A stretch of DNA of 64,000 nucleotides. Origin: Taxillus chinensis (lineage: Eukaryota > Streptophyta > Magnoliopsida > Santalales > Loranthaceae). Below, in pieces: positions 23,488 to 36,762 of the stretch. Position numbers and translations under genes: made by a program. The notes beneath the pieces are model-generated. The model did not search any database and was not told the DNA's origin. It was given only the letters and a program-made list of their open reading frames with translations. Position 1 is the first letter of the stretch; every line of letters starts with the position of its first letter. The stretch covers positions 45,462,771 through 45,526,770 of the forward strand of contig CM042088.1 in NCBI GenBank assembly GCA_023512835.1, written 5' to 3'.

Positions 23488-24153
23488 TTACTCACCCCAC
23501 AGAGTCCAGTCCGATGCACCTTCTTCATCGTCCCACTGGTGCCCTCTCTTCAGAGCAGGAGGCGTGAGGATGAGACCCTCCGCCATGCTGTCGAGCAGTC
23601 CCGGAAGGTTGAAGGCCTCCTCCTCGTCCATTACAAATACATCCTTGCTCCTCGACGGCTCCGACAAGTCCGAGGAAGTTAATGAGCCGACAATATTATC
23701 ATAAGTAGCGCTGTCATCACCACCTGCACCATCGTCGACGACCCCCACCTGTGCTGCGGCCTCCCGCGACGCCGTTTGTACGTCGGCTATTGATAACGAA
23801 CTCGGCCGAGGAAGTGAAGTTGTTGCGGACGGAAAGTTGAGCTGCGTGGAGGGGCCTTTGAGGGCCACGGCGGCGGCGTCGTAAGCTGCGGCGGCCATCT
23901 CTGGGGTGGGAAACGTGCCTAGCCAGATGCGGGAGTGCGGCTTCGGCGGCCTTATCTCGGACACCCACTTGGGACCCCTCTGACGCACGCCGTGGTAGAT
24001 TGGGTGTCGTGTCTCCCGGAACTTCTTACGCCCGGATGAGAGCTTCTTCTTCCCACCGGCAGTACCGTCATCCGGAAGGGGCGTCGCGTGGGAAGGGGGT
24101 GATGCGGAGGGACAAGGTGAGGAGGGAGAGGTTGATACATTCTGCTTCTTCAT
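23488..24153 (-). CDS. DREB-type AP2/ERF transcription factor with a CBF-like N-terminal signature
   Basis: An intronless frame of 221 residues. A basic segment [11 protein letters not shown] (about residues 41-51) directly precedes an AP2 domain (about 53-109) with [19 protein letters not shown], the WLGTF core, [14 protein letters not shown] and [16 protein letters not shown] resembles the signature that flanks the AP2 domain in CBF/DREB1 proteins, but the DSAWR motif after the domain is missing. The tail has an acidic [19 protein letters not shown] motif followed by TPP, and the C-terminus has a TLW motif. The usual YRG of the AP2 domain reads YHG. It is convergent with the ERF gene 3.8 kb away and shares its tail pattern, so it is probably an old local duplicate. 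A TATA-like element lies about 67 bp upstream. Confidence 0.88.
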   Translation of the reverse strand: MKKQNVSTSPSSPCPSASPPSHATPLPDDGTAGGKKKLSSGRKKFRETRHPIYHGVRQRGPKWVSEIRPPKPHSRIWLGTFPTPEMAAAAYDAAAVALKGPSTQLNFPSATTSLPRPSSLSIADVQTASREAAAQVGVVDDGAGGDDSATYDNIVGSLTSSDLSEPSRSKDVFVMDEEEAFNLPGLLDSMAEGLILTPPALKRGHQWDDEEGASDWTLWGE

Positions 24154-26527
24154 AGTGTGTTGCTGTACTAGTGATGACTAATAGTGAGGGACAAGGAAGG
24201 AGTGGACTTGGTCCGGGGCTGATATTTAAAGTGTGAACGCTGCTTCGTCCTGGTTCCCCCGCTTTTATATAAAAGAAACAAAAATATATATATATATATA
24301 TATAAATAAAAATTTTAGAAACGAGAACGTGTACAAAAATTGGGGAAGTATATATATAGTTAAGCACGTGTAAAATGAGCAGTTATACGCACGTCAAGCA
24401 TGTGTTTGCGGCTGGCTCCTGGCTGTGTAGTGTGTACGAGGAAAACAAACACGTGTACACATAAACGTGTGGTGGAATCGGATTCGAGGGTTGACGTAAG
24501 GCGACGGCGTTGAAATTAGATAGGATGGGATATAACACGTACGGGACTGTGTCGAGGTCGAGGGGTTGGAGTTGGACGACGACTGATGAGGTGATCAGGA
24601 ATGTCAATTAATAAGCGTGGATGCACGCCGCGAAGGCCTTTCGGCAAACTGAAGGCTCATCGCTTCCCCACCGGCAAAAGAAAGACGGTTGTTTTTTTTG
24701 GACGGTTGTAATCATTACACCAGGGACCAAGCTTTAATTAACAACTTATCCGAGGGTAAACGTTTTAAAATTAATTAGCTATTATTGGATATATATAACA
24801 AGCTATAATACTTTTTCCAATGTCAAACTCTAACATACTCTTTCACGTGTAACATGAATAATATATATGGTCGAAAATCGTGGATAAGATAAAACATTGG
24901 AAATAAATTTCTTACAGAATGAACATCATGAGTGAAAATATAACCTGCTCTGATACTATAAGTATAACATCTTAGAATCAATTGATTATAAAAGAGATTA
25001 ATCTTAAATCTATATCAAATTATACTTGATTGATTATTTTAAATTATTCTTAAATTTATATCAAACTATAATGTGAAATTCTAAACCCCCTCTTAGAGTC
25101 AGAGGCCCATCGCCATATGTGTGTCTATATATATATATATCTGCGCAGCCCATGAAACGTCTGTGTTTTGTAAAGGTTACCGTCTGTGTGACGGTCCCCT
25201 CCCACTCCATTTGGGCCATGTTTTACTAAGGCAACAATAATCGGTGCAACTACACGCCTTAGAGTAAGAGCACCCATCGCGCGGGCAATGCGTCACCAAA
25301 GAACCATCGATCCATAGCGATTTTGAGGTGACACAACCGACAGTATGGTATATAATATTCACACAAAAATTCTCACGAATACGATCTATCTGTAACGTTC
25401 AGTCCCAGATAGAGTCACGCCACTGCCCTATGGGGGCAAACGTGTGCGTTTTGTAGATAGATAGCCTACGGTTCTCACGATTACCACACCTAGGGAACGA
25501 TTATTTAATTCGAGTAATCTAACACACGGACATAATGTTCAATATATTTTTAAACTTATTGTAGGCCCCCAAATCTATGATATGTACCGCCATTTAAGCA
25601 AATAACATGTGTCTTTATTTTTTGTTTTTGTTTTGGTCTTTTTATTTTATAAACATTTCCATTTCATTTCTAGAAAAGGAAAATAAACGCATCATCATCA
25701 CGTGTGCCCGGCGCGTGGCTGGTTTTATTAATTTCTTTGACACACCAATATAGTTTGCATTTTTTTGTTTAAAATAAAATTTCAATGGTAAATCTAGGGT
25801 TGAGATGAAATAAATAAGACTAATGTAAACAAGTTTTCGTTGTAAAATATTCACAAATCAAAATGATTTACAGGAAAATATTTATTTATTTTAATTTGTT
25901 TGCATTTTGAAAAATACTCCGGAAATGTGTTATGTTATATTATTTATTTTAATTAATTATATTATTTTTATTATATTAATTAAATGTATGAAATAAGTAA
26001 TTTCTGTAACGATAAATTTAAATAAAATAAATCACATATTTTACTTCGTTGAAATTAACAAGAATAAATAAAGACTAGCCATTATAATTTTAATTAATTA
26101 TATTATCTCAATTAAGTTAGATTATTTTAATTAAATATACTAAATAAATAATTATTTTGCACATATCAATAGATTTAGAAAAAAAAAGTATATATTTGAA
26201 TTCAGCACGTTGAAATTATAAAAAAAATAAACAGTAAATTTTGTATGAATAATAAAAATAAAAAGATTAAATATTCTAAAAGATAAAAGTAAAATAGTAA
26301 AATAAGCACTAAGTAAAACTACTAATTAGATAATTAAATATGACTATGTGATACCTTGATGATAGTTAGATAGCATGTGATAGGTAGGTAATAATATTTA
26401 ACTATTTTATTAAAAATTCATAATTACAAAATTGTCTCTCCTATTAATTAGGTGGCATGTGATAGTTAAATATGATTATTACTTTAGTAAAAAATTATAA
26501 TTATAAAAGCCTCTTTTTATTTACAAG
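24154..26527. other. Promoter region of the second ERF gene and intergenic DNA
   Basis: TATA repeats lie near 24262 and 24280-24306. No further gene seen. At 24944-24958 the minus strand reads TAGTATCAGAGCAGG, close to a tRNA-Met primer-binding site, so a decayed LTR element may lie here. Confidence 0.45.
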
Positions 26528-26812
26528 AATGTTATAGGGTTGTGTAAGAATAGGATCGACACGCACGCACGCAATTGCACAAGAACACGGGATTTACGTG
26601 GTTCCCCAAAATCGGGTACGTCCACCGGAGAGAGATGGCGTTCTTGTTTTATTATTCTCAACTACAATACATCACTAGGGTTTACAACAATATATATAGG
26701 TACCCTAGTCCGTACCGCGGGGGCTCCACTTCCCTCACTCTGTAGCGCTCCACTCGCTTGCCTGGCCTTTACTAGTATCTCTCATACACCCTATATGAGC
26801 TACATACTCCAA
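26528..26812. mobile_element. Possible solo LTR
   Basis: A segment starting TGTTATAGGG and ending CCAACA contains GGATTTACGTGGTTCCCC and ACGTCCACCGG, words recalled from plant LTRs. No matching 5-bp target duplication or partner LTR was seen. Weak call. Confidence 0.3.
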
Positions 26813-29800
26813 CAATTGAATCATATAAATAAGCATTCATACCTCTACAGGAAAAGGGGAACATTTAATTACTAAAAATTCTTTTCTTCATTCAATGAAT
26901 TGAATCAACTTCACAGAGCTTTATAAGATTTGACAGCAGAAGACAAACATGAGAAATATGATGAACACTTCTATTAAATTTTTCAACAAATATTGTAAAG
27001 TTCTTATCGATTTAGCATGAGTTATATCTTGATCAATAGAGCTAGGTTTACAATTCAGTTATGCACTTTGAAAAGTTCTCAACACACTCAATTATTCAAT
27101 TAGGTATTCAACTCGCTTATACAACTTTAATATATACATGCTCTTTATACAATTTCTTCTTTGACAAATAAAATATAGAAAAAATAAATTATCTTGGCGA
27201 CCATGATTCCCATGCCAGAATATGTAAAGAATATCTTCAAACATGCAAAATGTGTAGATTCTTCATATTTTCAATTAAAATTGAATCTTTCTACACATTT
27301 GTCACCATAACTATCTTCACTCTTCACATTTCCTTGATCTAATCTAAATCATGAAAGAAACACCTACTTATCGTCATGGTAACGGTCAACTATCGTTATC
27401 ACTCTTACACTCATCATCTGCATCATCAATTTCAATATAATCTTGTCATTTACTCATAGGTTGGTTGAAATTGTCTTCAATCTTTTGTTGGCATTTTCAA
27501 TGCTATCCTGTAATTCAAAAAAAGAAAAAATAGAATTAAATTCGACAAAATTAAGTAAAAACAGAACCGCATGTGACTTTGGTTTTGACACTAATGGTGT
27601 TGCAGAACAACATTTGACAAGCAAGGAATTATGTAAAAATGGATTATAGACATTTACATCTCAAAAGGTGATGATAATTTTTTTTATAAGTAAAAAGGTT
27701 ATGACAATTCAGCAGGTCCTAATAAAGAAAAGCATAAATTAATTATTGAATTGAGTATCCTATCATTATAATTACAACACAACAACAATTCAAAGATTAC
27801 TGCATTTTTCTTGATAACCATTTGGGATGAGATCAATGCCATAAAGATAACCATACTTCGGTCATTACATACACCATTATATTGAAGGGTCTCACTGATC
27901 TGCCAAACTTGCCATTTTATTTTATTTTTTGCAAAGTTGTATAATGAATAACCATGACAAGCTATTTAAAAATATCTACACAAAATAAAAGCTTAAAATT
28001 AATTTCTCCTTCTAGTTCTTAGAACATGTATCCACGACAACATTTAAATAATAAAAAATGACTAATATTTACTTTCGGAAAATTTCCCAATGATGTTAGA
28101 AATTTTTGTGAGAGCACTAATTTGTGAACTGCATCTGTATTATCAGTATCTAGCACAATTGCTTTGTTTCCATTTCCTTTGCTAGCATCCTACTACAATT
28201 TACAAGTAATATTATATGGTGTACTCAAGAGACCAAATATTACGAAGTGAAGGGTTAGAAAAGCAGAGAATCATATAATGGCACCTTATATGCACAAGAG
28301 CATTGAAGTTCCTTCCGAAAATAAGAATGAAGTAAGCACCTAATGAAGCAAAACTGTCAACCTGAATGTCATAAACTAATACCGTGTTACTAATATATTC
28401 CTAGAGAGAAAGGCATGACTATTAGAATGGTTGCAGAGAAAGAAGTGGAAATAACCACTGCCTCATTATGTAGTAGCAAATAATGTAAAGATATACAGAG
28501 ATGTCTGCCTTCAAAATTAAACTACAAGAAGTTGAGGTTACAAGCAACAACACATGAATAGATATAAAATGGTGATAGTAGAAAAGACAGAAGCAGTGAC
28601 AAACAAACATGCATAACAAAACTCCCCTTTAATGTCATTTCTAGCCCAACCAACCAACACTTGCATGCATCACATCTCCTTGTCTTTTATCTTTCACATC
28701 AAATGTTGGAGTTGCTTGAGTGGACAACACATAAGGTTCATCATAGAAACGATAAGGGCCACTAAGGTATTTAATTATCAATGCAGCATAAATTTATCAT
28801 ACAGTTTCACGTATATATCTATGTTGTTAATAGCCAGCTAGATGACTGCCAACAATAAATAACAAACTAACTGACAAACAATCTGGTAATGAATTCAAAT
28901 TACGCAAACATCTATTTACGCTGTTGAAACATTGTCATGCTTTTTTTTTTAATATTGTCCATTGAAATTTTGAAATCCAGAACAAGGTACGTGTATTCCT
29001 ATAAAACCTATTGCTTTATGTTACTGTTTCTGATAGTCCGATGTCAATGGGATTTTCATAATCATGCTTTATGTTACTTTAGATCCACTGACTAGATCTA
29101 CAACACTGCAATGAAGAACGAATGACGAATCTCGAAAGCTGTTAACGTCGAATCGAGAGTGAGATGGTGATTAACCCACGTTTTGTTAAAACGCCGCCTA
29201 AGTAAGAAAATTTGAATTTTGTATATTAACATGTTTAAAATTTGAATTACATAATCAGTTAGTTGGCAAATAAGTAAATATTACACCAACCTCCAACTTT
29301 TCAGCTTGACCCCATGATCTTCAGTATGCTTGAAGATCAAAGATGCCACTTGCTTCCTCATAGCCATCGCATCATCTGCGGTATATTCAATCTCGGCTCA
29401 GTTATCCCTTGCCGTTACCACTCTTCAACACAGAATGGATTAAGAAATAGATAAATGACCCACTGCATAGACCATCAGGTTGCTGGGACTCTCTCTCTCT
29501 CTCTCTTGGCCTTCTAGTGATTGTCTGTTTCGGGTTAGTGTTGGTCATGAACAACACTAACCCAATCCTATTACCATGGGTTTTGGGTATTTTCGGATGT
29601 TTGTTATAATTGTTTTAAAAAAGACAGTATAGCATATATGATTTTAAATTAAATGAGCTTTTTTAAAAATAATAACATTTTACCAAACCAATCTTATTTT
29701 AGTGTTTGACAGGTGATGCTGCAATCCTAGTAAAGAGTCTGAGTCACATGTGAAGCTTATCCTACCTAACCTAAGGTTGATCCAAGCCTATTAGGCCTGA

Positions 29801-30360
29801 AACGCGCACTGACCCCAAATAGACATGGACCTTTAGATGCCCTTTAGGGTCACATGCTTTCTGTATGTTTCTCTCTTGTGTTTAAAATAACACAATGGCA
29901 GTTATCGTCTCATTCACGAGTCAAGCTCAAAGCTTCTTTTTTTTTTTTTTAAATTTTAAAATGATCTGATTTTATAGATAGCCATATTTAAAAAAAAAAC
30001 GAAACTTTACTATTGCAGTCTATAGTAGAGCTACAATCATAAAAATGGTCACTTCCAAATCTTTTAATATATTTGTAATCAGTATGTCTTCGTAATGGTT
30101 TAGTTCATCCACTTCCAGCACAATCCAGGACAGTATGCCTAAGCAGATTATGCGGACATGATTATTCCTATATTACATTATTACCAAGACATGTACATGC
30201 TATTAGGCAAGCCTCTACCTAAATTCGTCTACAGCTTCAGGTAACAAGACAGTAAGATGTTTCTAATTAGCATCGACCATTAAAATGAATTAAAGATTGG
30301 ACCAAAACTTATTTAAGCTGATCAGAACACATCAACAAGTTTAGCTGTCCAATTAATTCC
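26813..30360. other. Intergenic DNA, no supported gene
   Basis: No full gene found. A short minus-strand reading at 29281-29398 looks coding-like (see findings). A CT run lies at about 29490-29506. Confidence 0.45.
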
Positions 30361-33026
30361 CTAGGTGTTCGGTTTTCCTGACAACTCTTCCACCAACAAT
30401 CCGAAGATAGCAGATTCGATTTCCATCGCGACGTCGCCCAGATGCTGTTGGCTTCCCCCATTCCAGCCATTAAGCTCCTTTCTCAAATCCATCTCCGCCA
30501 TCATGTCAATGGTGTTGGATTCCACCTCTTTCCAACGCTCCAACCTATCCCAAACCTTCTCCTTCACTGCCTCGTTGTTGCAGCTCCTGTCTTCAAATTT
30601 TCCCGTTTCCTCCACAATGATGTCCAGTACCAACCTCCTTAGCTCCATGGGAATGTTCCACATCTGTTGGAAGCTTGATTTGCTGAGTTTTTCATTGCCA
30701 TCCTTTTCTCCGTCTGATGGTGCAGACTCTAAGCCAACCGGGTCATCAGCACCTTCTCCTTCCATGCTCTGCTCAAGCTCAATGGGATCTAATCCTGCAA
30801 GTCTATCCAATCGTTGGAGCTGCTGCAATAGCTTCTGCTTCGTTCCTGGAATTTCAGTTGACAGAAGAAAATCATGATCAGTTCGTTCATTGATTGGTCA
30901 TCCCTGAAGCAGCAAACAAGACTGTCCAATCATTCAATGCAATTAAATTGGACATTGCGAGGGCAGCAAATACAACTACTTCGACAAATAGTAGCACGTG
31001 GAGCATTAGTTATAGTTCCCCAGTACAATATTTGAAGCATGAATGGCTTGGCTCATTAATTCAGAGTAGTTCCTTGAATGTATTGAAAACCAGAGACCCA
31101 TTGCAATGCAAATAACACATTATATCAAATATAATGGTGAGTGACCCATTTTTGGAGGAGGAAAGAACCCACCTGAAGAGGCAAAACGGTTTTAAATGTT
31201 CATAAAACAGGGGTAAAACCAGATTGGGAGGGACCTTGAAGTATGAATAACTTGGTTGACCCACAAAATTTAAGGCGGGGGATTATTGCAGCAGCTCATT
31301 AATCCACAGAGTAGTTCCTTCATCTATTGAAAAATAGAGCCCGATTGCAATGCAAAAGACACATTAAATCAAACATACTAGCGACTGACTTTTTTCAAGA
31401 GGAAAGAATCCACCAGAAGAGACAAAGCAGTTTTAAATGTCCCTAAAAGCAGGGATAAAAACAGATTGGGAGGGGACCTTGAGGTATGAATAGCTTGGTT
31501 GACCCACAAAATTTAAAGCGGGGGATTATTGCAGTGGCTCATTAATTCACATAATAGTTACTTCACCTACTGAAAACTAGAGCCCCATTACAATGCAAAT
31601 GACACATTATATCAAGCATAATAGTGACTATGACTTCCCAACCAGACTCCACCGAAGTACCCAAAAAACTGAACACAAGAGAACAAACTCCCAAGTGTGT
31701 TTGTTCTCTTGTGACTACGACTATGACTGCAGAGTGATGCCAAAAAGTGAATGAAACGCACCGGGCACACGAAGCTCTGAGCGACATGGTGAGGTGACTT
31801 ACTTTGTGCAGCGATGTAACTGCCATCAAGGTCGTATTCATCCCCATGTGTATCGTCGTCGTCGTCGTCGTCATTGAAGGGAGGGTCCAGCACTGAAACA
31901 GGGCTGTTCTGTTCCTTGTCCTCTTCTTCTTCTCCACCTCCTCCTTCCTCGCCCCCTGCCTCATGATTTACCTTCTCCTGTAAGAAGAATAGTGGTTGGC
32001 TCTTAACCGGTGAAAATGGTGTAAATTTTCATGTGAATCATTCATGATGAGTGTGTCTTGTCATCATATATATTCATATATATATTTTTTTTGAGAAATA
32101 TAAGATAATCAAAGCCAATTATTCTAATCCAATAGCGTGTGATTCACGAACTTGCAAAAGCAAAATATTACTACAAGCTGTTTTGTTTCTGCCGACAATT
32201 ATAAATCCGAGTCATTGAGTTTGACGAGGATTAAACCTGCTAGTTGGCTCGCTTGGATGGGTTCATAAAAAACAGTACAGTAGTAGTAGTAGTAACAAAA
32301 ATACAGTAAATGATAGAGAGAGAGAGATCTCTACCTAGTACCTACCTTATTGGAGATCGGAGACGACGCTGACGGCAATGAGAATTCGGGCGTACGGCGG
32401 TTCTCGGAGGAAGGACTCCTCTGTAGAACGAATCTGAAAGGGCTTTCGCAAAGGCTGTTCCCAGAAGAAGAATCAAAATCCCCAAACACGTCTCTCTCCA
32501 ACTCACTGCCACTACTCGGAGACTTCTCCTCATTGCTCTCAGGCCAGTAGTAGTCGCCACTCGCCGCCGTCGGTCGGAGCTTATCCTCGGCTTCGATATC
32601 GTGCTTTCGGCTCCGGTTCTGGCGGGTGAGCTTCTTCAGGACCGACCCGAAGAGACCGAATCCGGGCATGGGAGGCGACGGGTGCCTCTGGACCTTGGAG
32701 GCGGCGGCGTTAGCTTGGCGGAGGAAAATGGGGGCGGCGGAGGAACTTCTGCACGGGTTGCTTGCCGGAAAGTCGAAGAGCGTCGATCCGCGGCGGAGGT
32801 CCGGCGAGTGGGGGGAGGAGGTGAAAAAACAGGAGCTCTTGCAGAATCTGACGGCGGAGGTGGCCGAGCTGACGGATTTGCGTCCCCTGAGTCTGACTTG
32901 GGTTCGGGCTTGGAGTAGCGAGTTTGATAGACATAGACCCCTGTTGGCAATGTAGTCCTCGAGAAGGAAGGGCTCTTGGTCTTCCCTCAACAGCTCATGT
33001 AGATGTCTCTGAGTCTCACCGCCCAT
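30361..33026 (-). CDS. DUF4378-family protein, TRM (TON1-recruiting motif)-like, three exons
   Basis: Coding exons on the minus strand are 33026-32346, 31977-31803 and 30845-30361. All junctions are GT-AG and the frame is continuous, giving 446 residues. The start is the ATG before GGETQRHLHELL; the in-frame open stretch upstream lacks an ATG. The N-terminus has HELLREDQEPFLLEDYIANR, a conserved opening of this plant family. The middle is Ser/Arg-rich and then acidic, with seven Asp in a row. The C-terminal exon carries the DUF4378 pattern: LVLDIIVEETGKFED, WDRLERW and EIESAIFGLLVEEL. Related Arabidopsis TRM proteins (At5g03670, At2g36420, recalled) act with TON1 and microtubules to orient division and growth. 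That role is inferred from family. Its neighbour DUF662 matches the Arabidopsis order. Confidence 0.8.
31051..31632. repeat. Intronic tandem repeat, 243-bp unit, 2.4 copies
   Basis: The unit marked by GCTCATTAAT and then GTAGTTCCTT starts at 31051, 31294 and 31537, exactly 243 bp apart each time. Each copy also contains CATTGCAATGCAAA-type and ACACATTA-type blocks. The first two copies carry the shared GATTGGGAGGG and GGTTGACCCACAAAATTTAA. The third copy stops at about 31632. The array lies wholly inside the second intron of the DUF4378 gene. Confidence 0.85.
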
Positions 33027-33044
33027 AACTTGACTCCAAAACAA

Positions 33045-34977
33045 GACTCAAACTCCGAGCTGTCTTTCCAAATAAGCCACAAGGAATTAACTGACAAAAA
33101 TGAGAGATCCAAGTACTTGGGTTATGGGTACTATATATTATACGTGTGTGTGACATATGTTTCCATGAAGTGTTGAAGAGGTTTCAACTTGAGCTACGAG
33201 CTTGCTTGTTGTGGAGCCTGAAAGTGAAGGGATCGTGGAGGAGAGGAGGGCTTAAGAAGGGAGGAGGCTACCAAACCTGCTGGTTTAAATCTGGGGGCTT
33301 TTACTGTTCGTATACTTGGCACGTTACAAGGCTGGTTGTAATAAAAATGCTAGCTTTCACGTGCGTTTGTTTAATATATGAACCTTCCTTCTATAGCTAT
33401 TTGCTGGCCTGGCCCTCCTACACACGTTCATTTTTCACTTTATTACTGATTGAATGTATTAACTTCAGTAAAATATAAATTTTGTCTCCCTCCTCAGCAT
33501 AGATAGTCTTCGCATCTTTAATTTTTTTCTTATATCCTAACGTAAGTAGTCAATTATTACCGTAAATGCTTTTTAAATTATGTAACGTATTAAGTTGTTC
33601 TTTACATATATATATATATATGTGATTCTTATTATTTTCTAAATTAATTTTATTAATATTTTAATATAATGAAATATTTATTGATTAGTTATAATAAAAA
33701 AATTAAAATTAATTTTTTAAATAATAAAATATTATATAATTAATTAAAATAGAAAATATGATTAATGAATGTTTGAAGAGTAAATTTTAAATAACATGGA
33801 TGAAGATGCATGGTTTTATATTAATAAATATAAAACTTTACCATGTGAGAACTAGAGATTCTATTGGTTAAATTTTTATTTTTATTTATTTTTTTGGAAA
33901 ATGGCCATGTATTAGCGTTTCAAAAGGGTTTTTTTTTTGTTTTTTTTCCCATTCGTAGCTTATATTTCAAAATGTGTAGATCATTCATTGCTCGTAAGTC
34001 GGGGCGCAGTAGCCGTTGGGGAAATTTTTAATTATTTTTACTGCACGCACACGATTTTTTAAAATGACTTGTTTTTAAAAAGGTAGGCACTTTTACATTT
34101 CAGCCAACAGCATCGGATAAATTTAAATTCTTAGCGGGTCACTACGTGTTTTTTTTTTTTTTGAAAAAGGGTATTGAAAACTTTTAGAGAAGCAGATAAG
34201 ATAAGTACATTATACATATATCATGCATCTGTACCACCTACTTTTAAGACAAAAATACTACATACATATACAACCTTTTCTTACAGCTTTTACAATAAAG
34301 ACTTTAAAAAAAATAAATATATAAAGTCAATAAAAATAATTTTACTTTTTTTTATTATCATTATTTAAGAAGAACATGCCTGGAAGTTATATACAAAATT
34401 TTATTATTTATACTTTGCCGAAAGACATGTAATGGGGTTAGAGTAATTTTATAGTAAAATTTCATTTATTATGTTAAAAGATTGAATTTTTAGGCCCAAT
34501 TTTTATCTAATTTAATTTTGCTCAATTTCAAAGACAACTTGATGCAGGCTTGGGCGTCAATCATATTGTTAGCAAATAATTTTGGCTCCAAAATGGGTAA
34601 ACGTATTGTTAATTTCTTGTAACTATTAAAAGCATGAAAAAAAAAGAGAGGCAGTGAATTGATGAATTTTAAATTTATATTTGGTTATGCCATTACAATT
34701 GTAACTATTTATGAATTTTTAATGTGGGGTGCGCACCAATTGGGAGCGGATCGAACCGATTAGTGTGTGGTCCGAATAAATTTGGATCGGAGCAGGAGCA
34801 GGTAATACTTGACTCCATATTTCTAAATTAATATATATCAGAAAATTTAAAAAAAAAAAAGGGAATGGTGGGGTGAAATAAAAATTGTACCCGACCCGTT
34901 GTTGGTAATAACCGGCCGGGTCGAGGTGAATCCGGGTGCGCGTGCAAAATTGTCATCCATAATCGTGCACCAATACA
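33045..34977. other. Promoter of the DUF4378 gene and intergenic DNA
   Basis: Sequence up to about 33.4 kb is likely promoter and 5' UTR of the minus-strand gene. The rest is AT-rich with TA and poly-T runs; no gene seen. Confidence 0.45.
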
Positions 34978-35380
34978 GCTTTTATGGCACTAACACTAAT
35001 GACCATCACCCTCTGCTGTCTTGTCAATGAGGTCTTAAACTTAAAGCCATGACAGGATTTAAAGAACAAATGTCTTGGTAAGTTGTTCTTGTTTTTAAAA
35101 ATAATTATTTTAAAAAATAATAGATATAATAAATTTAAAATTATTTGTGAATAATATTTATTATATTATGATATAAGAAAGTATCATAATACTGCTTTTA
35201 TGGCCCTAACACTAATGACCATCACCCTCTGCTATCTTGTGAATGACGTCTTAAACTTAAAGCCATGACAAGGATTTAAAGAACAAATGTCTTTGATATT
35301 ATTTTTAAAAATAATAGATATAATAAACATACAATTATTTGTGAATAATATTTATTATATTATGATATAAGAAAGTATCA
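34978..35380. repeat. Tandem duplication, 216-bp unit
   Basis: GCTTTTATGGC starts at 34978 and again at 35194. Both copies continue with ACTAATGACCATCACCCTCT and end with TATGATATAAGAAAGTATCA. The second copy is about 29 bp shorter because of a deletion in its middle. Identity elsewhere is high, so the event looks fairly recent. Confidence 0.85.
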
Positions 35381-36370
35381 ATAACCTCTGTTTGTTATAT
35401 TAGAAGAGAGCAGGGGGAGTCGCACCCGGGAGGATGCTCAGCCTCTGGAACACCCAAAACGACAAATTTGAAAAAAAAAAAAAAAAAAGTCGCGGGCGTG
35501 CCGACGTGCGGTGCAGAGCTGCCCCTGCCCACCCACCCACCCCCAGGCCAGACTTTCTCTACATTTAATACCATTTTACATGTACAATTGCTTTGTTTTA
35601 TATTCTTATTTTTTAAAACATGAAAAAGTAGCAACCTCTGCTACGTGCCAGAATTTGTTTCCTGCACCTGCACAGTAACCATTCCGTTTTCTATAACACA
35701 GTCACTGTCTCTGTCTGCATCTTCCAGCCTTTGTTCGGCAAAGCATAGAAAAAGATAGTGGAGAATTTGATACGAAAAAGATACACAAAGAAAATAAATA
35801 AAAATGATGAAAAAAATAATTATTTTGTTGGGATAAAAAAGGATAAAAAATATTTTTTTAATTAAATTAGAATTAAATAAAAAAAATTTTAAAAGTAATA
35901 TTATGTGAAATATTAATTTTATTTATTTATAGAATTATTAATAGTGAGATATTAAGGGTAGTTTTGAAAATAAAAATATTATGCATTTTCTTCCTCTTTT
36001 CACTCATTTTTAGATGAATATGTAATTATTTTCAATTATATTTTTCATACTCTTTTCATATGTACCAAACCAGAGAAATTAAATTTTCTATTCAATTTTC
36101 ATACACCAACCATATTTTCATAGCAACCAAGCAAATGGCAATTTCTATAATTTTTTTGTTTTCTTTAAACCAGCTAAATGTACTATAAATTAACTTTTTA
36201 AACTATTTTTAAATTCAAACTCAATTAATTTGAGTGCATACATGATATACATGATCTCAAGTTAAGTCGGTCAATCTCCAGATTAAAAAAAAAACTTAAA
36301 TCTAGTATAACATAAAATGTGTTGGTCTAAATGTTGATATTACTTTTTTTAAGAATTTAAATATCATATA
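35381..36370. other. Intergenic DNA
   Basis: No gene seen; AT-rich. Confidence 0.5.
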
Positions 36371-36371
36371 T

Positions 36372-36762
36372 AAGAACATTCACATCGGTTTTATAATCTC
36401 TAATTTTATTTTAGAGAATAAATAATATACTATTTGATATATTTTGTTTATCCTTTCTATCTCATTTCTCTATATTTATATATATTCTTTTAAATTATAT
36501 TTTTTATTTTTTATTTTTTATTTATTCCTTTTATGATAATCAATCAAAAGTGTACACATGTTAATAAATATAATAAAAAAATATTTAGGGAATGAATAGT
36601 AATCATTCAAATATAAAGATTTTTTTCCGATCTTTATTTTTAATCTTTAAATTTTATAGTTTGAAAGAAATGAATCAGTATAGTTTTTTTTATTCAAGAA
36701 TTAATTTTAAAAAAAATTAAAATATATATACTTTTAAAGGAACTAATATGAATGGTCCAATA
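36372..36762. mobile_element. Possible MITE with AACATTCACATCGG-type ends
   Basis: The left end AGAACATTCACATCGGTT and the reverse complement of the right end GGACCATTCATATTAGTT agree at most positions. The interior is AT-rich and non-coding, and short TATA-type flanks make a target duplication hard to judge. Confidence 0.4.

Noticed and set aside
32601..32955. Plus-strand frames over the first exon of the DUF4378 gene
   Set aside because: Shadows of the minus-strand exon, which joins in frame to two further exons.
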